Assembly: GCA_003640385.1 (NCBI GenBank)
Contig: RCAB01000225.1
Location: 34,847 to 98,846 of the forward strand
Source: Setaria digitata
Taxonomy: Eukaryota > Nematoda > Chromadorea > Rhabditida > Setariidae
DNA length: 64,000 nt
Direction of reading: 5' to 3'
This document shows, piece by piece, positions 13,443 through 26,615 of the stretch; position 1 is the stretch's first letter, and each line of letters begins with the position of its first letter. The notes below the pieces were generated by a model. It was not told where the DNA came from and made no database searches. It worked only from the letters and a program-made list of their open reading frames with translations. The position numbers and the translations under genes were made by a program.

Positions 13443-14759
13443 GAATTCAGAAGACCATTGCGGTCGATGTTTGTACAGAGCTTAAATCATGTCTGTCCAT
13501 AAATCTAATCTCACTTTTTGTTTGACCTGTTTATCTCATACTAAATGGAAATATGAGAATTTGTCTGTAACCTGATGATCTATTAATTTGGTCTTTGATT
13601 TAAATTTTTATCGTGAAGAAAACATGGTCGCTGAGGATGCATTTTTTTATATATCTCAGTTCCACAATCAGAAAAAAACTTGTACGATATTTTTATGTTC
13701 ACTGATTTCTAGCATGTGAAATGTTCTTTCATTCTTTCATATATCATTCTATTTAATAATTTCCTTTATTTACTGGAACGTATCTACTTGGCTTATGTTA
13801 GTGATCCAAAGATACTTCACAAATAATCCAAAGATACTTCGCTTTATCTTACTCATCATTCATCCCTGCTATATAATTTAAAAAATTGCATATGGACGTA
13901 CTTCTGCTCTTCTGATGTCTTTTACACAAACGTCAATAAAAAGATGAAAAAATGCACTAAAAAATTTCGAGTATTGGAGACCGATATATTACTAAGAGAG
14001 GTTGCAGGATATAATGAAATCAAATTTTCAATTTCTACACACTCCGTAATCTTAACGACCAAAAACAGAAGCTGAGAAATGAGAAAAGGCTATGACTGAA
14101 ATTGACAATACTGAACATTTATGTGAAAGTTTGCGAGTCAAATGCCAAAAAAAAATCTTTGGATTTAATTCATTGCATGAATTTGAAAGTAAACGCACTG
14201 TTTCAGGTATTAAAACGTAGTTGCATCGAAATAAACTGAAAGGCTCGAGAAACAAATCGGATACTTATTGAGACAAATAGCTATGGAGAGCAAAAATCTA
14301 TTCGCTGAGACTCCACTTAGGGTGCAAGAACACCGGTCAATTATAAAATAAAAAGTAGTTCAGATTTGCATCTTTGAGTTTTCCTGTAATTCAAAAGAAT
14401 AATTGTTCGTTCAAGAAATCTTGATAGTTTTTTTTTTTTGTATATTTGTGACTTTTCGATCACAAATATACAAAAAAAAAAGAAAACAGAATTACATTAA
14501 GTATGAACAGATCAGATTAAGAGCGAACCAGATATTTTGATATGAATAATCCAGCAGAAACAAGACATGGAACATCATGAGCTAGACAAAGTGAATAACA
14601 TGTACAAAGACAGCAAAATAATATTAAGAATATTAAAGACAAATTACGCTTGAAGGGCTCGAGGTCAACTAACTGCATCAAACAAAACGGTCATTTATTT
14701 TTAGCCGAGTAACTGTTCTATGTATTGGACAGTAGTGCACTTTCCTGATTCATGAAAAG
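13443..14759. other. intergenic region between convergent glutaminase and ADAM genes
   Basis: About 1.3 kb between two stop codons that face each other, so it holds both 3' UTRs. No exon chain was seen. The notable element is the perfect inverted repeat at 14430-14481, listed separately. Confidence 0.6.
14430..14481. repeat. perfect 22-bp inverted repeat (hairpin) in shared 3' region
   Basis: The left arm 14430-14451 is a T run followed by GTATATTTGTGA. The right arm 14460-14481 is its exact reverse complement (TCACAAATATAC followed by an A run). The loop is 8 bases. It sits 279 bases upstream (in + coordinates) of the ADAM stop codon and about 1 kb after the glutaminase stop. It could fold in either 3' UTR or be a remnant of a small inverted-repeat element. 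Confidence 0.85.
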
Positions 14760-17700
14760 CTAATAACGTGGTTCTCTACTGATATTATCGCGCAGAGAAT
14801 ATGAATCAGTGATATATTTGTAGATCGATTTTTCGCCGACTACTTCAATGCGGCTTTCATTTTCCTTCATTGCTGCATTTTCACGAGCTTTATCCTAAAA
14901 AAAGAAAAACAAAACTATGTATGAAACATTCACATTTGATCAGTTTGCTCTAAATATAACCATTTTCATAGTAAAAACTAAGATAATTAAGATATAATGA
15001 ACTGCTACAGAAAATTTTATAAACAATAAAATACAAACTATTCTGTGAATAAGTATGCTTGCTGGAATCCATATAATCAGAACAACTGCCGCAATGATAC
15101 CAACCAAATTGTCACCAACGAATTTCCCTGAGGAAACCATATTAAGAAACAATATCAGCAAATCAAGGTTGAACTGCATAGTAATAGAGTGAATAAAAAG
15201 CAAGGAAAAATATTCGAATACTGCCCTTTTTTTCAAAACTCTAGTTTTTTTTCCCAAGACTCTACTGCGAAATGAATCCATCAGTATCATTTACATTACT
15301 CGGTAACAAATTCATTTGGGTGAACTGAAATGAACTAATAAATAACAGATCTTACAGAAGTTTGTTTCATCAAGGTTTTCGATAATGTTCCAAAGATGTG
15401 AAACGACATCAGCAACTTCTTTAATGCAAACAGCCTGCAAGAAAATTAACCATATTTCAAGTTTGTCATGTCATTAACATTTTATGAAAAGAAAAGTGTA
15501 TAAATTTGAAGAGAGCGCAACAACAAATAAGCAAAAGATTCATAAAATAATAGGTATTAAGATATTGTTCTATGTAATCAGAACTGATTTTTGTAAGAGT
15601 TTTAATTTAAATTCAAGTAGTGATAAATTTTGTAAACAATCGACGGAAGTCAGATTTTTACTTGGTATCAAAAAATGCAAGAAAGAACAAAAATAACCCC
15701 TGAACATGTGCCATGAATACAACGAGTCCCATCTCTCAAGATATATTTCGGATCATAACTATAGGGCTCACAGGTTTCGTTTTCAGAACGACAGCAACGG
15801 AGACAGGCAACTGCTTCTACAATCTTTTCATGAAATCCCATTTTATAATATGCATAAATGAAGCTCTTGAAAACAACATTGTTAATTATTATAATCAAAA
15901 ACTAACAGTTTAACAACTAACTAAAGAGTTTGCTGGAAAGCGTGAAACTTCCAACGATTCTTTATTTGTTAAAATACAAAAACAATGCAAAAATGTTGTC
16001 AATTTTATAGTACTTGGTTTGATAGCATACAATATAAACTTTTTCTCCTTAGCGCAATATGAAAGAACCGCTACAAAAATTTCCCGGTCTATTTTTTTAA
16101 CGATGTGTGAACTGTACATCATCGAGAAAACCAAAAAGAGCATGATCGGGCAGATTTGGAGAAACAGTATTTGGGAAATAAAGAATATTCGTAAAATCAA
16201 TGGTTACAAATCTAATATAAGATATATTAAAGATATGTTAAAGCTAACCTCTATTGCACATGCATGGCTTTTTGTTGACAGAAGGCCTTTCGCAAAACGT
16301 GAGACAGAGGCCGTTCAAACACTCGCCATCTTCAATGCAGGGTGTTCCGTCTTGTACGAAACCAGGTTCTGGACATTCACCTGAACTGCCGCTGAAAAGA
16401 AATGCTTAATCATAAAGAGTTATAATTTTGAAAATTTATTTCTCTCCAAGAAACAATTTTCGCCTACTCTTAAATTTCTTACTCAAAAAAGAGAGAAAAA
16501 AAAAAATAAATAAACAAGTTACAGCGAACTAACGTGCAATATGAAGAAAGTTTACACTGAAATCGATTTTCATGAAGACAAACATGAGTTGATGGAAGAA
16601 ACTGACAATTATTTGAACAACATGGACTATTTTTTGGTGAACAAATTGCGTTTGGTTTGAGACGACAATCTGATGTACAACATCTAAAGATCCTCCATTT
16701 ATGGAAGCACGTACGAATAAATATGAGCTATGGGAAATAAATTTTAATTTTTCCAACAAAATAAAAATATTGAGTTGTTAAATATAAGAGAAATCAAATA
16801 ACCTAAGTCCAGGTTAGCAATGAAGCTTTAAGATTTTATCGTAAAGCTGAGTCATTTGATCGATTTAATGCTTTTTTTTTTCTGTAGATTTGGGACTCAC
16901 TACCTAATTTTTATTCAGTGTGACACTCCCTTCAATAATCTAGTTTGCCAAATGTCAAATTACTTACTTATCGATAGATCCAGAAAGCAAACTACCAACA
17001 TCACATTCTTCCATAAAGCCGTCTGTATCATTTTCAACTCTACCATTTCCACAGAAAGCACTCATTTCAGGCTCAAAACAAATATTTGCTTTTCGTGATA
17101 AAACCTTCCCAATAAGACGACGTGAACATGGCGAAAAACGCTGAAACCAAGATATTGTATTTTGCTATTGTTTCTTTGACCAAAGCTTCTTTTGTGGCTT
17201 TCTAAACTTATTTCCCACTCATGCTAAACATTTTCAACCTGAAGATTATTTACTGTTTATCATTTTTTCAATAATATCCTCAATTATAGCATAAAGATGA
17301 ATATGTGTACATAAACTGAAATATAATTAAATAAAAGGTGATGAAAATTCTAACGTTTTGAACCATGATCAATAGTACTTGGATAATCTGAACTAAGGGA
17401 CTAAACTTTGGAGACTCTTGTCACATTGGCTTTCTTACCATTTATTCTTTCGTGTGCAAGTTATTTTTTCTTCCTTAAAACATGATTCAACTTACGTTAT
17501 TATTCTCATCATATCCAGAGACCGAAAAAGTATTCATAACGTAAGAACCACCCAAGCTGTACGGTGGTGAGCATTCCAGTGACAAATCGTCATGTGTCGC
17601 GCCCCAATTATGGCCCAATTCTCCAAATCATAAATTAACTCTACTAAATTAGAAGTAAAAGAAGTACCGCCTAATACTTAATCTTCGAAAATAAAGAGTT

Positions 17701-18244
17701 TCTGAGTAATAAAATGAACTACAATCGTCTTTCTACATAAGTACTTATAACTTTACACTTTAATGGCAAATTTCATGACGTCCATTGTATGGTACATATT
17801 ACAACTAATACAGAGAAAAAATAGAATGTCTAATTAAAAGCAAAGGAACGGACAATTACCATGAGCTGTCACAATATCTGCTTCACGAGATACCACTGTG
17901 CCACCATGAGTAGCTTTTGTGCTTGACAGAGCAGTATTGTAATAAACAGTGCCGAATCGATCCCTATTCTGAAATTATCACAATACAGATATACAATGAA
18001 TAAATAAAATGATTAAGAAAAACTTTCTTTCTTCTTCCCTCACCCGTGCTTGGAATCAATTTATCATCGAGGGTTGTATAGACTTTGTAAAAATATAAAC
18101 TAAGATCTTGAAAAAACGGTTCATAAGAGAGGAATAACGTAAAATGCTTAAAATAGCCCCATCTCTGTATCTTCAAAAATGAATCATACTTTCTGGTTAC
18201 AGAATTATCATTACCATCATTAAAGAATTTTCTGGAGTGGAATG

Positions 18245-18285
<41 letters not shown>

Positions 18286-21041
18286 AAATTCTGCATTATT
18301 TTATTCAACTCCAAAAACCAGTATTTCCTAGTAAAATAAAAATCTTCGAATATAAAAATATCTGTAAACACCGCAAAAAACAGACAAAATCATGCACCTG
18401 CACTGAACAAATTCCACCAGCTGTATTAAGTTCAGGAGACGAGATATATGCTAAGCCGAGGACACCATTCTCAAATGATTGTGCTGTAAACAGATGAACA
18501 AGACAATATTTGTCTGATCCTTGAATTCGAGAAAAATTCTGAAACACTATCCCATGAAAATGAAATTCTTCTCTTTTCCATTTGAAGGAATGTCGCACAA
18601 GTACTATCTAATGAATATGATGTAACTAACATCAAGAACAGCTTTAACACTGCGTTTTGTATCGATATCTGAATTATAATGATCAGGTTGATCAATGGTG
18701 GGCGATGTATGGATTATCATTTCTTTTATCATAAAACCCATATTAATTAACTGTCGACCATCTTCATCCATGCCCCAGTCAGTGGCTGTATATAACAGAT
18801 TAACACGATCAATAACATTTATCTGCAAAGCTTTTGGCATCCTTTGATATTATCACCTCCTAGATGTCAAAAACAAAAAAAAAAAAAAAAAAATAGCAAA
18901 GAAAACAGGTAAGAAGTGAAGGCATTCTGTATAATACTTCCAAACATTTTCGTTACAATAAGCAATGCAGTAGTGAAAATAATAAGAAAGAGAAGTGTAA
19001 AAGATGAATTTGTAAGTGGTGTTGTAATAATAAGAAGTCGCCTGTTAGGAAGAATTTCACAACAAACCAAGTATCTGGCAGAGAAAGCTTGACTGTTATT
19101 TCCAATTGTTTTGAAAAACCGAAAATCCGCAACCACACGTAAGGTACATCTAAAATTGAAAGAAAAAGTATGAGAAGCGCATAATATGTACACACCATCT
19201 AAACAACGAACAAAAAAAAAACAATTTAAATAACCAACCGATTCTTTTGTACTCGTAATGGAGCTTGTCGTTTAACTCTTACTGATTCCGAAAATAGTGC
19301 GCTATCCAGTTTCCCTTGTACCATCGATGAACAAAAGGATTCATTGCTTGTACCAAAACTTGGCTTTAAATCCGAATTTCGATAGGCTAGGATTTCTTGA
19401 GGATGTGCTGCTTTCTGAAAATTCGCTAACAGGGAGAATCTGCTAATAACATTAACAGTAACACTTCATATTAATAGTTTAAAAGAATTGAAAATTTCGA
19501 AATTTAATCATATAATTATTGCAACAATTCTTACGTGGAATGAGTACCTTATTTTTTTTTTTTTATTTTTTAGCAAAATATTTTTCTAAGGTGAATTTTC
19601 TGTGTCGAATATGAGGGAAGATCCATCTGCACTTACTATTTCATTATATTATTTCATTATAACTTATTCACGTGTCCAATGTCTTCAACAGCTGCCACAT
19701 AAATGAAAAATCGATCGTCCTGACAAAACATGGCTGCACAACAAAATGAAGTAAAAAAATTACGAAATGAATTTTTGCCGGTTCGAAGATATAAATTTCT
19801 CCATCAGCTTGTATGCTGCCCAATAGCGAACCTTCATGGTCGTAGGTAACTGATACTACCGAATCAGCAGTGCCTTCAGAATACCGAAAATAAGAATTAG
19901 TGTAATTTCCAGTTATTTAAAATATATATAGAACGATACTGATGATAAGCATATACACCTAATTACATTCAATATTAATTTGAAGCAATATTTAATACAA
20001 TGCACGACATCATCTTCGAAATGAATAAAACAACGTTAATAAAATTCGAAATCACTTCAAATGCAGACTAATATTAAGCATAATATCATCTATATTCGAT
20101 ATAAAGAACTCCTCTAAATTAGATCTACAGTAAACTCTAACCAATCCGTGAAGGTCAGATTCAATATACATTTGAATTAAAATAAAATGTTTACCATGCA
20201 AATGCCCTTCGAAATGTTCATCTGGATCAACTGTGCATAATTTCTCATACCCATTCCCGTCCACTTCTCGGCACTTGAAATTTGTATGAAGAATACCCCT
20301 TTTTGGTGTAAGATATAAATCAAAAAAGCGATTGAAAGCTCTGGAAATATTACTTATAAGTGCCTACGAAAAAAAAAGATGCATAACAGAAAGTTCTAAA
20401 TTCTAATTTTCTACGTTAAGTAGCGGAATATGCTTGAAAGTCACATGCCATTTCACATAATAAGAAAATGATTTGTTTGAACTGAACACAACTTTTGCTA
20501 AAAGAAAAAGAAAATGAAAATGATATGCACCTAAAAGTTAATCGTTCCTGCTTGTTGTATAAAAGATTATTCGTAAAGATGCCTCGTTTTTCGATTCGTC
20601 TATTCACTTTAATAATTTCATAGTATTTTAACCTTTCATTTAAATCCATCACTCCTTTAATTAACACTTAATATCTTTTAACATTAACTAATTTAATTAG
20701 CACAATTAAGGAATATAAAATTTAAAAAATTGACATAGTTTAATCACCTTTACGTTTTCACTTCACACAGATGTAAAATGACTTGACACAGTGTCAATCA
20801 CTGCAAACAAAAATTTTTGTTACATAACTTACCCCCATTTTCAAAGAACAATAAGAAAAACGAATTAAATGATCAATTCACATAAATTTTTTCAGTCCAT
20901 AAACTGACGTATAGATGTTTTATTGTAGAAAAAAGAAGAAAAATAAGTAATATTACCGTCTGCAAACGTCTCACTTATTACTGAACCAGTACAAAAAAAG
21001 AAATAAAATGAGACGGCGATTCGCCTCCAAAACAACGACAT
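14760..21041 (-). CDS. adm-4: ADAM17/TACE-type disintegrin-metalloprotease
   Basis: A membrane-anchored zinc protease that sheds ectodomains at the cell surface; adm-4 is the C. elegans ADAM17 counterpart. Eighteen exons: 21041-20957, 20654-20531, 20340-20195, 19873-19764, 19719-19672, 19414-19239, 19149-19068, 18822-18631, 18538-18398, 17968-17860, 17620-17496, 17140-16968, 16683-16534, 16391-16249, 15816-15698, 15434-15356, 15127-15039, 14894-14760. They encode 741 residues with all phases consistent. Order of parts: signal peptide ([17 protein letters not shown]), prodomain ending at a furin-type RVKR (about 217-220), and a catalytic domain with [12 protein letters not shown] whose His404, His408 and His414 bind zinc. 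Then come a Cys-rich disintegrin-like and membrane-proximal region ([15 protein letters not shown]), a transmembrane helix (about 676-694, [17 protein letters not shown]) and a 44-residue tail. The tail is much shorter than the human one. ADAM10 is less likely because prodomain, IDRV and FxxFxxLYLT segments follow ADAM17. Confidence 0.95.
18245..18283. repeat. (TA)n microsatellite in ADAM intron
   Basis: A nearly perfect run of about 19 TA units between ADAM exons 9 and 10. Its translation as alternating Tyr-Ile in overlapping ORFs is an artefact. Confidence 0.9.
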
Positions 21042-22432
21042 CTTCAAACATACGCATGTGTCAGCACTTTGTTAACTTCCCCTCTGAAACTAATGTGTAT
21101 TGCAAAATCTTCAAAAAAGCATCGTAAATAAACAACCTAATTAGTTTTCTATTTTCCACAAGAAATGATTGGACAAATGAACATTATCCGAAACGATCAA
21201 AATTTTTTTACCAACATGAAATGCGCAGAGCCCACTGTGATGCTAAGTGTGATGAATAGGATAGGTGAGGGAGTGATAGCTAAGTTACCATCCCGAGAAC
21301 TCAACAGCTTATTGCTGGCGTAAGAGAAATCCTATGAAATCACTGTCTGCTCTCGTCAATTTTACAGTGTTTCACATTAAGAATAGATTGATACGCATAC
21401 ACAAGCACACGTACACGTGTAAATAGACCGACTCATAGAAGCGTGTGGACACGTGCAATGTACGCATACATTTCCTGTCCACTGTCCGGATAGAAAGGAA
21501 TGTCGAAAATAAAGAACTGCATTAAATTTCGTAATGAGACGGCGAGGAAGTACGAACTGAACGGACGAAAGTGAGAAGACGACGTTGATGAATCATCATT
21601 GTGGAAGAAGGTATAGTGGCCCTACCTGTGGAGTCGAGTGAGACAGTAGAAAGGATGAAGAACAGAGAGTGGAAATGCAGAAAAAAAGAAAACGGACATC
21701 AACGGAAAGTTAAGTATCGGAAATAATCGAACTATCCGGTCAACCTGAACATTATCGATGACCGGGATGCTTTGAAACTACATAATCAATTAGGAATATT
21801 CATTTTCTTTTCAACATAACATGTCTCTCAGACGTACAACAAATATGCTGAATTTCACTTTACTTGGACGTATATGATTGAAAAATGATGGTGTGAAGTT
21901 ATGATCACAGATTGAATTACTATATCAGTCCTCATCATGTTAATTTGAAAACCGTGGATTTCTGGTACTTTCATATTGTAAACAAATTTTCAGAGTCCTG
22001 TTTCAGATCCTAGATTCGACACTTCTTGGCAGCTTTACCTTTATTCCATTAATTTACCCTCCAACACAATTTAAACTGTGAAACGTGAAAATATTTAAAT
22101 ATAAACGGTCTTACGTGGAATGCTTGCCTTCGATCATTGGTTCCTAGATTTCACACGTTTTCTTCAGTGTGCATCCGCTTACTCCTATTTTTTTGTCCCG
22201 TTCTCACCTTCACTTGTTCCGGCTCTTTCTCTTATCTCATCCATTCTCGTCATTTCTCTCATTTCCACCCATTCCAGTAATTTCCCATGTCTCCCTTCTC
22301 CGCGATCGCCAGAAAAGTGAAAGAGTCAAGATTTTTTTTTGTATAACTCAGATCGAGTGTGTTCAGATATTAGTAATATTGCTATTTCTAGTTATTTCCA
22401 GAATCCTAAACTGTGTACGGAAACACGGGAAA
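21042..22432. promoter_or_regulatory. divergent promoter region between ADAM17-like and V-ATPase H genes
   Basis: About 1.4 kb separates the two start codons, which point away from each other, so both promoters must lie here. It is less AT-biased than flanking introns and contains CG-containing patches (for example around 21410-21450). A bare acceptor (TTATTTCCAG, AG at 22400-22401) lies 31 bases before the V-ATPase ATG and is the likely trans-splice or leader-intron acceptor. No core promoter motif was recognised. Confidence 0.55.
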
Positions 22433-25400
22433 ATGATCGATTCATCAGTATCAGCGGATGTCCCACAAATCCCTCAAGTCGATATGATCAGTGCTACGAG
22501 TAAGTTACAGCTAGAAGCAGCTGATGTTCGAAGTAACAGACCCAACTGGAACTCTTACTTGAGGTTTGTTTTCATTGCTTTGTTATACCTACATATCGTA
22601 CTTAATGCCTTATTTCTACGAAAGCTTTTCCATTTATATAAATAGAGAAACAAGTCTTGTTCGTTCTCTTAGTTGTGAGAAAAGGAAATTTTACCACATC
22701 AAAAAGTTACTAACAAATAATTAAAATTCCGAAATGAGAAGCAATGTGTGGAGAGGTTGCGCCTATCCGTTTTAAAGGTTTAATTTATCTGTTCGATATT
22801 TAGACAAATGTTATGTCCAGGCAATATATAGAAATACCTATTTTCAAAAGAGGAAAAAAGCTATGAAGTGTTGCTTGTTTACCCCAGTTTCCGGCTAGCT
22901 AACGCTGTCATTTTTTTTAAACTAGAATCTGCAAAGGAAATTTTGTCTATTCTTTTTTTTTTCGCTATTTTACCATTATTATTTATTTTTTGTCACCTGT
23001 CTCAGCCTTCTTTATTGCTAGTATATTATATTTTGTGAATTGTTATCATTTACCACATTTCTTTGTTAGACTTTTATCTTTCACCTTTTTTCCATATTGG
23101 ACTTTTTCACTTATAGTTCTTTTTGTTTCCAAAGAAAGAATTTTTTTGATCCAACCTTCTTCTTTTCTCTTTGCTCTCATGTGCTATTAATGAATTAGTT
23201 TAGGATCATATCAGATTTTGAAGACTTTTATCATTTATCCAGTATTCATTAGCAAAGGAGCAGTTTAAAAAAGTGGAGGATGTTTCACGGTGAATTATTT
23301 TGTTGAAAAGTGAACACAAAAACTTTCTAGAAGTCAAATGATTGCCCAGGAAGACTATAACTTTATAACAGCATATGAAGCATCAAAAACAAAGCAAGAT
23401 CGTGATGTTTTTCTGGAGGCTAACAAAACTCAGTGTGCACGAACAATGATCAGTTTTATTACAACTGTTGCCAAGGATCAGAATGTTCGTTATGTATTAA
23501 CATTGCTGGACGATATGATTTTGGTTAGTAATTCCATTCATGTTTTCTAGCAAAATATTAGTTAGTTTTTATCATTGCATGTTTTTATTACTCCTGATAA
23601 AGATGTAGTTAAAAAAAAAGTTTGTCATCTTTTATACCTCGTCAGTTACGGATCATAAAAGTATCAAAGTCTGTTGATATCAGCAATTTGTTATATCGAA
23701 AGAGATTTACAGCGAGATCGACCAGTTCATTCTGTTAATTTATGTTTAATTTAAATTTGAAAATGAAGTAAAAAAGTTGAGTTTGCTGATGGAAAAATAT
23801 TACTTCATATGATAAGATTAGTTGACAATAAAACTGGTATAAAGCTCTTCATTTATTTTAATTTTCCTGTTATATACAGACTGAGTGGAGTTGCTTTTGT
23901 TCAACGACTAAAGACATATTTTAGGAAGACAAATCACGTGTAGAAATATTTCATAATTATGCTCGGAAAAATAAACGTACGTTGTGGTCATGGTTTTTGG
24001 GTATTTTACAGCGTCAGGATCCATTTACTATAAATCAGGTACGCTTGTATGTCCTATCCAATTTTGTGTATCCTGTCAAGTCTTAAGAAATTTTCCCAGT
24101 AATTTCACTGCTGTTGTATTCTTTTCACGCTTTGGATAATGGCTTCCACAATGATTATCCTGCAGCTGTATTGTGTAGCATTAACTATTTTATGAATATT
24201 AAATATTTTATTTCACATTTCTTCATTGCACTTCCTTGTCATATTCCTACATCATACTTCAGTCTTAATAATGAATATCACTGATGGATATTTTAATTTT
24301 CCTGTTACATACAGACTGAGTGGAGTTGCTTTTGTTCAGCGGCTAAAGACATTTTTTTTTTTTTTTTTTTTTTTTTTTCTATAGCTCATGATTGAATCAG
24401 AGCCTTTCATTGTTTCTGAAAGTATTCAATACAATATCTAGAGTATATGTCCAATTTGCAATGTAATAATTTAATTTATATAAAATTGCAGATGTCGTCA
24501 GTTTTGGCAAAATTTGCATGTTTTGGTGCAACACTTATGGAAGGTTCTGATTTGAACTTCTACATTTCATTTCTCAAAGATCAGTTGAAGTCTGTAGGAA
24601 ATGAATATATCAATACTACGGCGCGTTGTTTGCAAATGATGCTTCGGATTGATGAGTATCGTCATGCCTTTTTGGCGTTGGATGGTATTTCAAGGTTTGA
24701 ATTATTTTATTTTACTTAATGAGGTCGGTTTGATAAATCAGAACGCCCTTGTGAACTACCAATATAATATGTATTATTTTAGCACTGGTCAGGAAGTCGA
24801 ACATTTTCCAGTCATAAATCTAAGCTGAATAAGTAATAAGGAGTTAAATGAACCCAGCTTGTTTTATTATTTATCGTAGGATGCAAGGATTTTATATTTT
24901 ATTATTTCCTTGTTCAGATCTACAGATTGACTGAGGTCGATAGCCTATAATTTTCTTAGTGTGATTTCTTAATCTGAGTAGCGAATATTCTTTAGATTTT
25001 CTCCAAACAAATCAAATTATTGCACTGAACACAGGAATACCATTTTTTTACATCCACTTTTTCAATTTTGTAATAAATCACTTAAAAATATAGTGTTTTT
25101 TCAGTATTTTGTCAGTGTTGAGCGGCAAAACCAACTTCCAGTTACAGTATCAACTCATATTCTCCTTATGGTGCCTTACATTCAATCCAGCTATAGCCGA
25201 AAAATTCCCCCAAAGTAGAGCTATCCAAATTCTTGGTGATATTCTATCGGAATCAACCAAAGAAAAGGTAAAACTGTGCAAATGGTACTGTTCATAGGCT
25301 TCGTTCTTTGTATATTTTATGGTTTACTTTTCTTTTTCTTATCATGTTCTGCTTTCCATAATTTGTTAGCTTATTATATTATGATGTAGGCAAAGTTTAA

Positions 25401-26615
25401 AAAATTTAGTAGAAAAATGTTTATTTGTTACAGGTGATTCGCATAATTTTGGGGACATTCCGAAACATTCTGGAGAAAATCGACGATCGTGATCTTGAAC
25501 GCGAAGCAGCCTTGCAGATGGTACAATGTAAAACTTTGAAAACACTTGAACTAATGGATTCTAAAAAGTTTGATGATGCTGAATTACAAGACGATGTTGA
25601 ATTCCTTAGTGAAAAACTGCACTTGTCCGTCCAAGATTTCTCTTCATTTGACGAATATGTGTCGGAGGTATGTGTAGGTGGCAGAGAAATGTTGATCTTG
25701 GCCTAACAAATAATTATAAATATTATAATTCATAGCGGTTTATGAGTAACCGACTTTACTTTTCCATGCCTACCATCTGATGGTTTCAAAACTTCTGTTT
25801 TTTCTCCTGATTATGTTTTCAGAAGGAAAAAAGAATTTTTAATTTGCTTTCATTTCTAGATTTTTCAGGTGAAATCAGGTCGGTTGCAGTGGAGTCCGGT
25901 CCATAAGTCAGAGAAATTCTGGAGAGAAAATGCACAGAAATTCAATGAGAAGGATTTTGAAATTTTGAAGTAAGTTTTCCAGTAGTGTATTTGAAAAATA
26001 GTATGGCTTTCTTTAACTTCTACTTTTTCAGGATTTTGATCAAGATCTTAGAAATGCAGTCGGATACTTTAGCTCTTTGTGTAGCAGTCCATGATATTGG
26101 AGAATATGTGAGGCATTATCCAAGGGGGAAAAAGTTCGTTTTTAATTTTTCCATTTGTAGATTGCGCCTTCCAGTTTTTCTTATCAGTTCTTCTTCCCTT
26201 ATTTCCTTTATGTTCATCCTTATGCGTAGTAAAAATGAATTTTGAATATAAATAAAAAAAGTAATGCATTTTCTTTTTAAAGAAATATTGCAGGAAGTCC
26301 TGAGTAGTGATTTCAGTTATTCCTTGCTTAGATTCATAACTCTAAAACCCATTGTCGATATGGTTCAGTTCGGCGCTTTTATGTTACTAAAAAAAAATCT
26401 CTGTCAGGAGATATTATTCAGCATACCTACATATATTTCTTTTTAGCAAAATTGAACAACTTCAAGGCAAGCAAGCAGTGATGAAATTGCTATCGGCGGA
26501 TGACCCAAACGTTCGGTATCATGCATTACTTGCAATTCAGAAATTAATGGTGCATAATTGGGAATACCTTGGCAAACAACTGGATGCTGACAACGCAACT
26601 GCTGTTGTTGAATGA
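22433..26615 (+). CDS. vha-15: V-type H+-ATPase subunit H
   Basis: Subunit H of the V1 sector couples and silences ATP hydrolysis and contacts the stator of the proton pump that acidifies organelles. Nine exons: 22433-22563, 23334-23523, 23925-24038, 24492-24694, 25105-25267, 25434-25667, 25869-25969, 26032-26133, 26447-26615. They encode 468 residues (human ATP6V1H is 483) with all phases consistent. Diagnostic stretches are [110 protein letters not shown] and [15 protein letters not shown], in the order expected for the armadillo-like subunit H fold. vha-15 is the C. elegans name for this subunit. An AATAAA at 27053-27058 may be its polyadenylation signal. Introns 2 and 3 carry a diverged 65-base duplication (separate entry). 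Confidence 0.96.
23854..23922 (+). repeat. intronic duplicate, copy 1
   Basis: About 68 bases ending just before V-ATPase H exon 3. Shares all but about four bases with 24289-24357. It contains a good acceptor (TTATATACAG) followed by a short open frame in phase with exon 2 that stops at the TAG of the real exon 3 acceptor. Confidence 0.85.
24289..24357 (+). repeat. intronic duplicate, copy 2
   Basis: Second copy of the segment at 23854-23922, in the next intron of the same gene. It keeps the acceptor-like TTACATACAG and runs into 27 consecutive T (24352-24378). Confidence 0.85.

Noticed and set aside
18237..18371. ORFs with Tyr-Ile repeats on both strands around the TA microsatellite
   Set aside because: They are translations of an intronic (TA)n run within the ADAM gene; flanking exons are on the minus strand and fully account for the locus.
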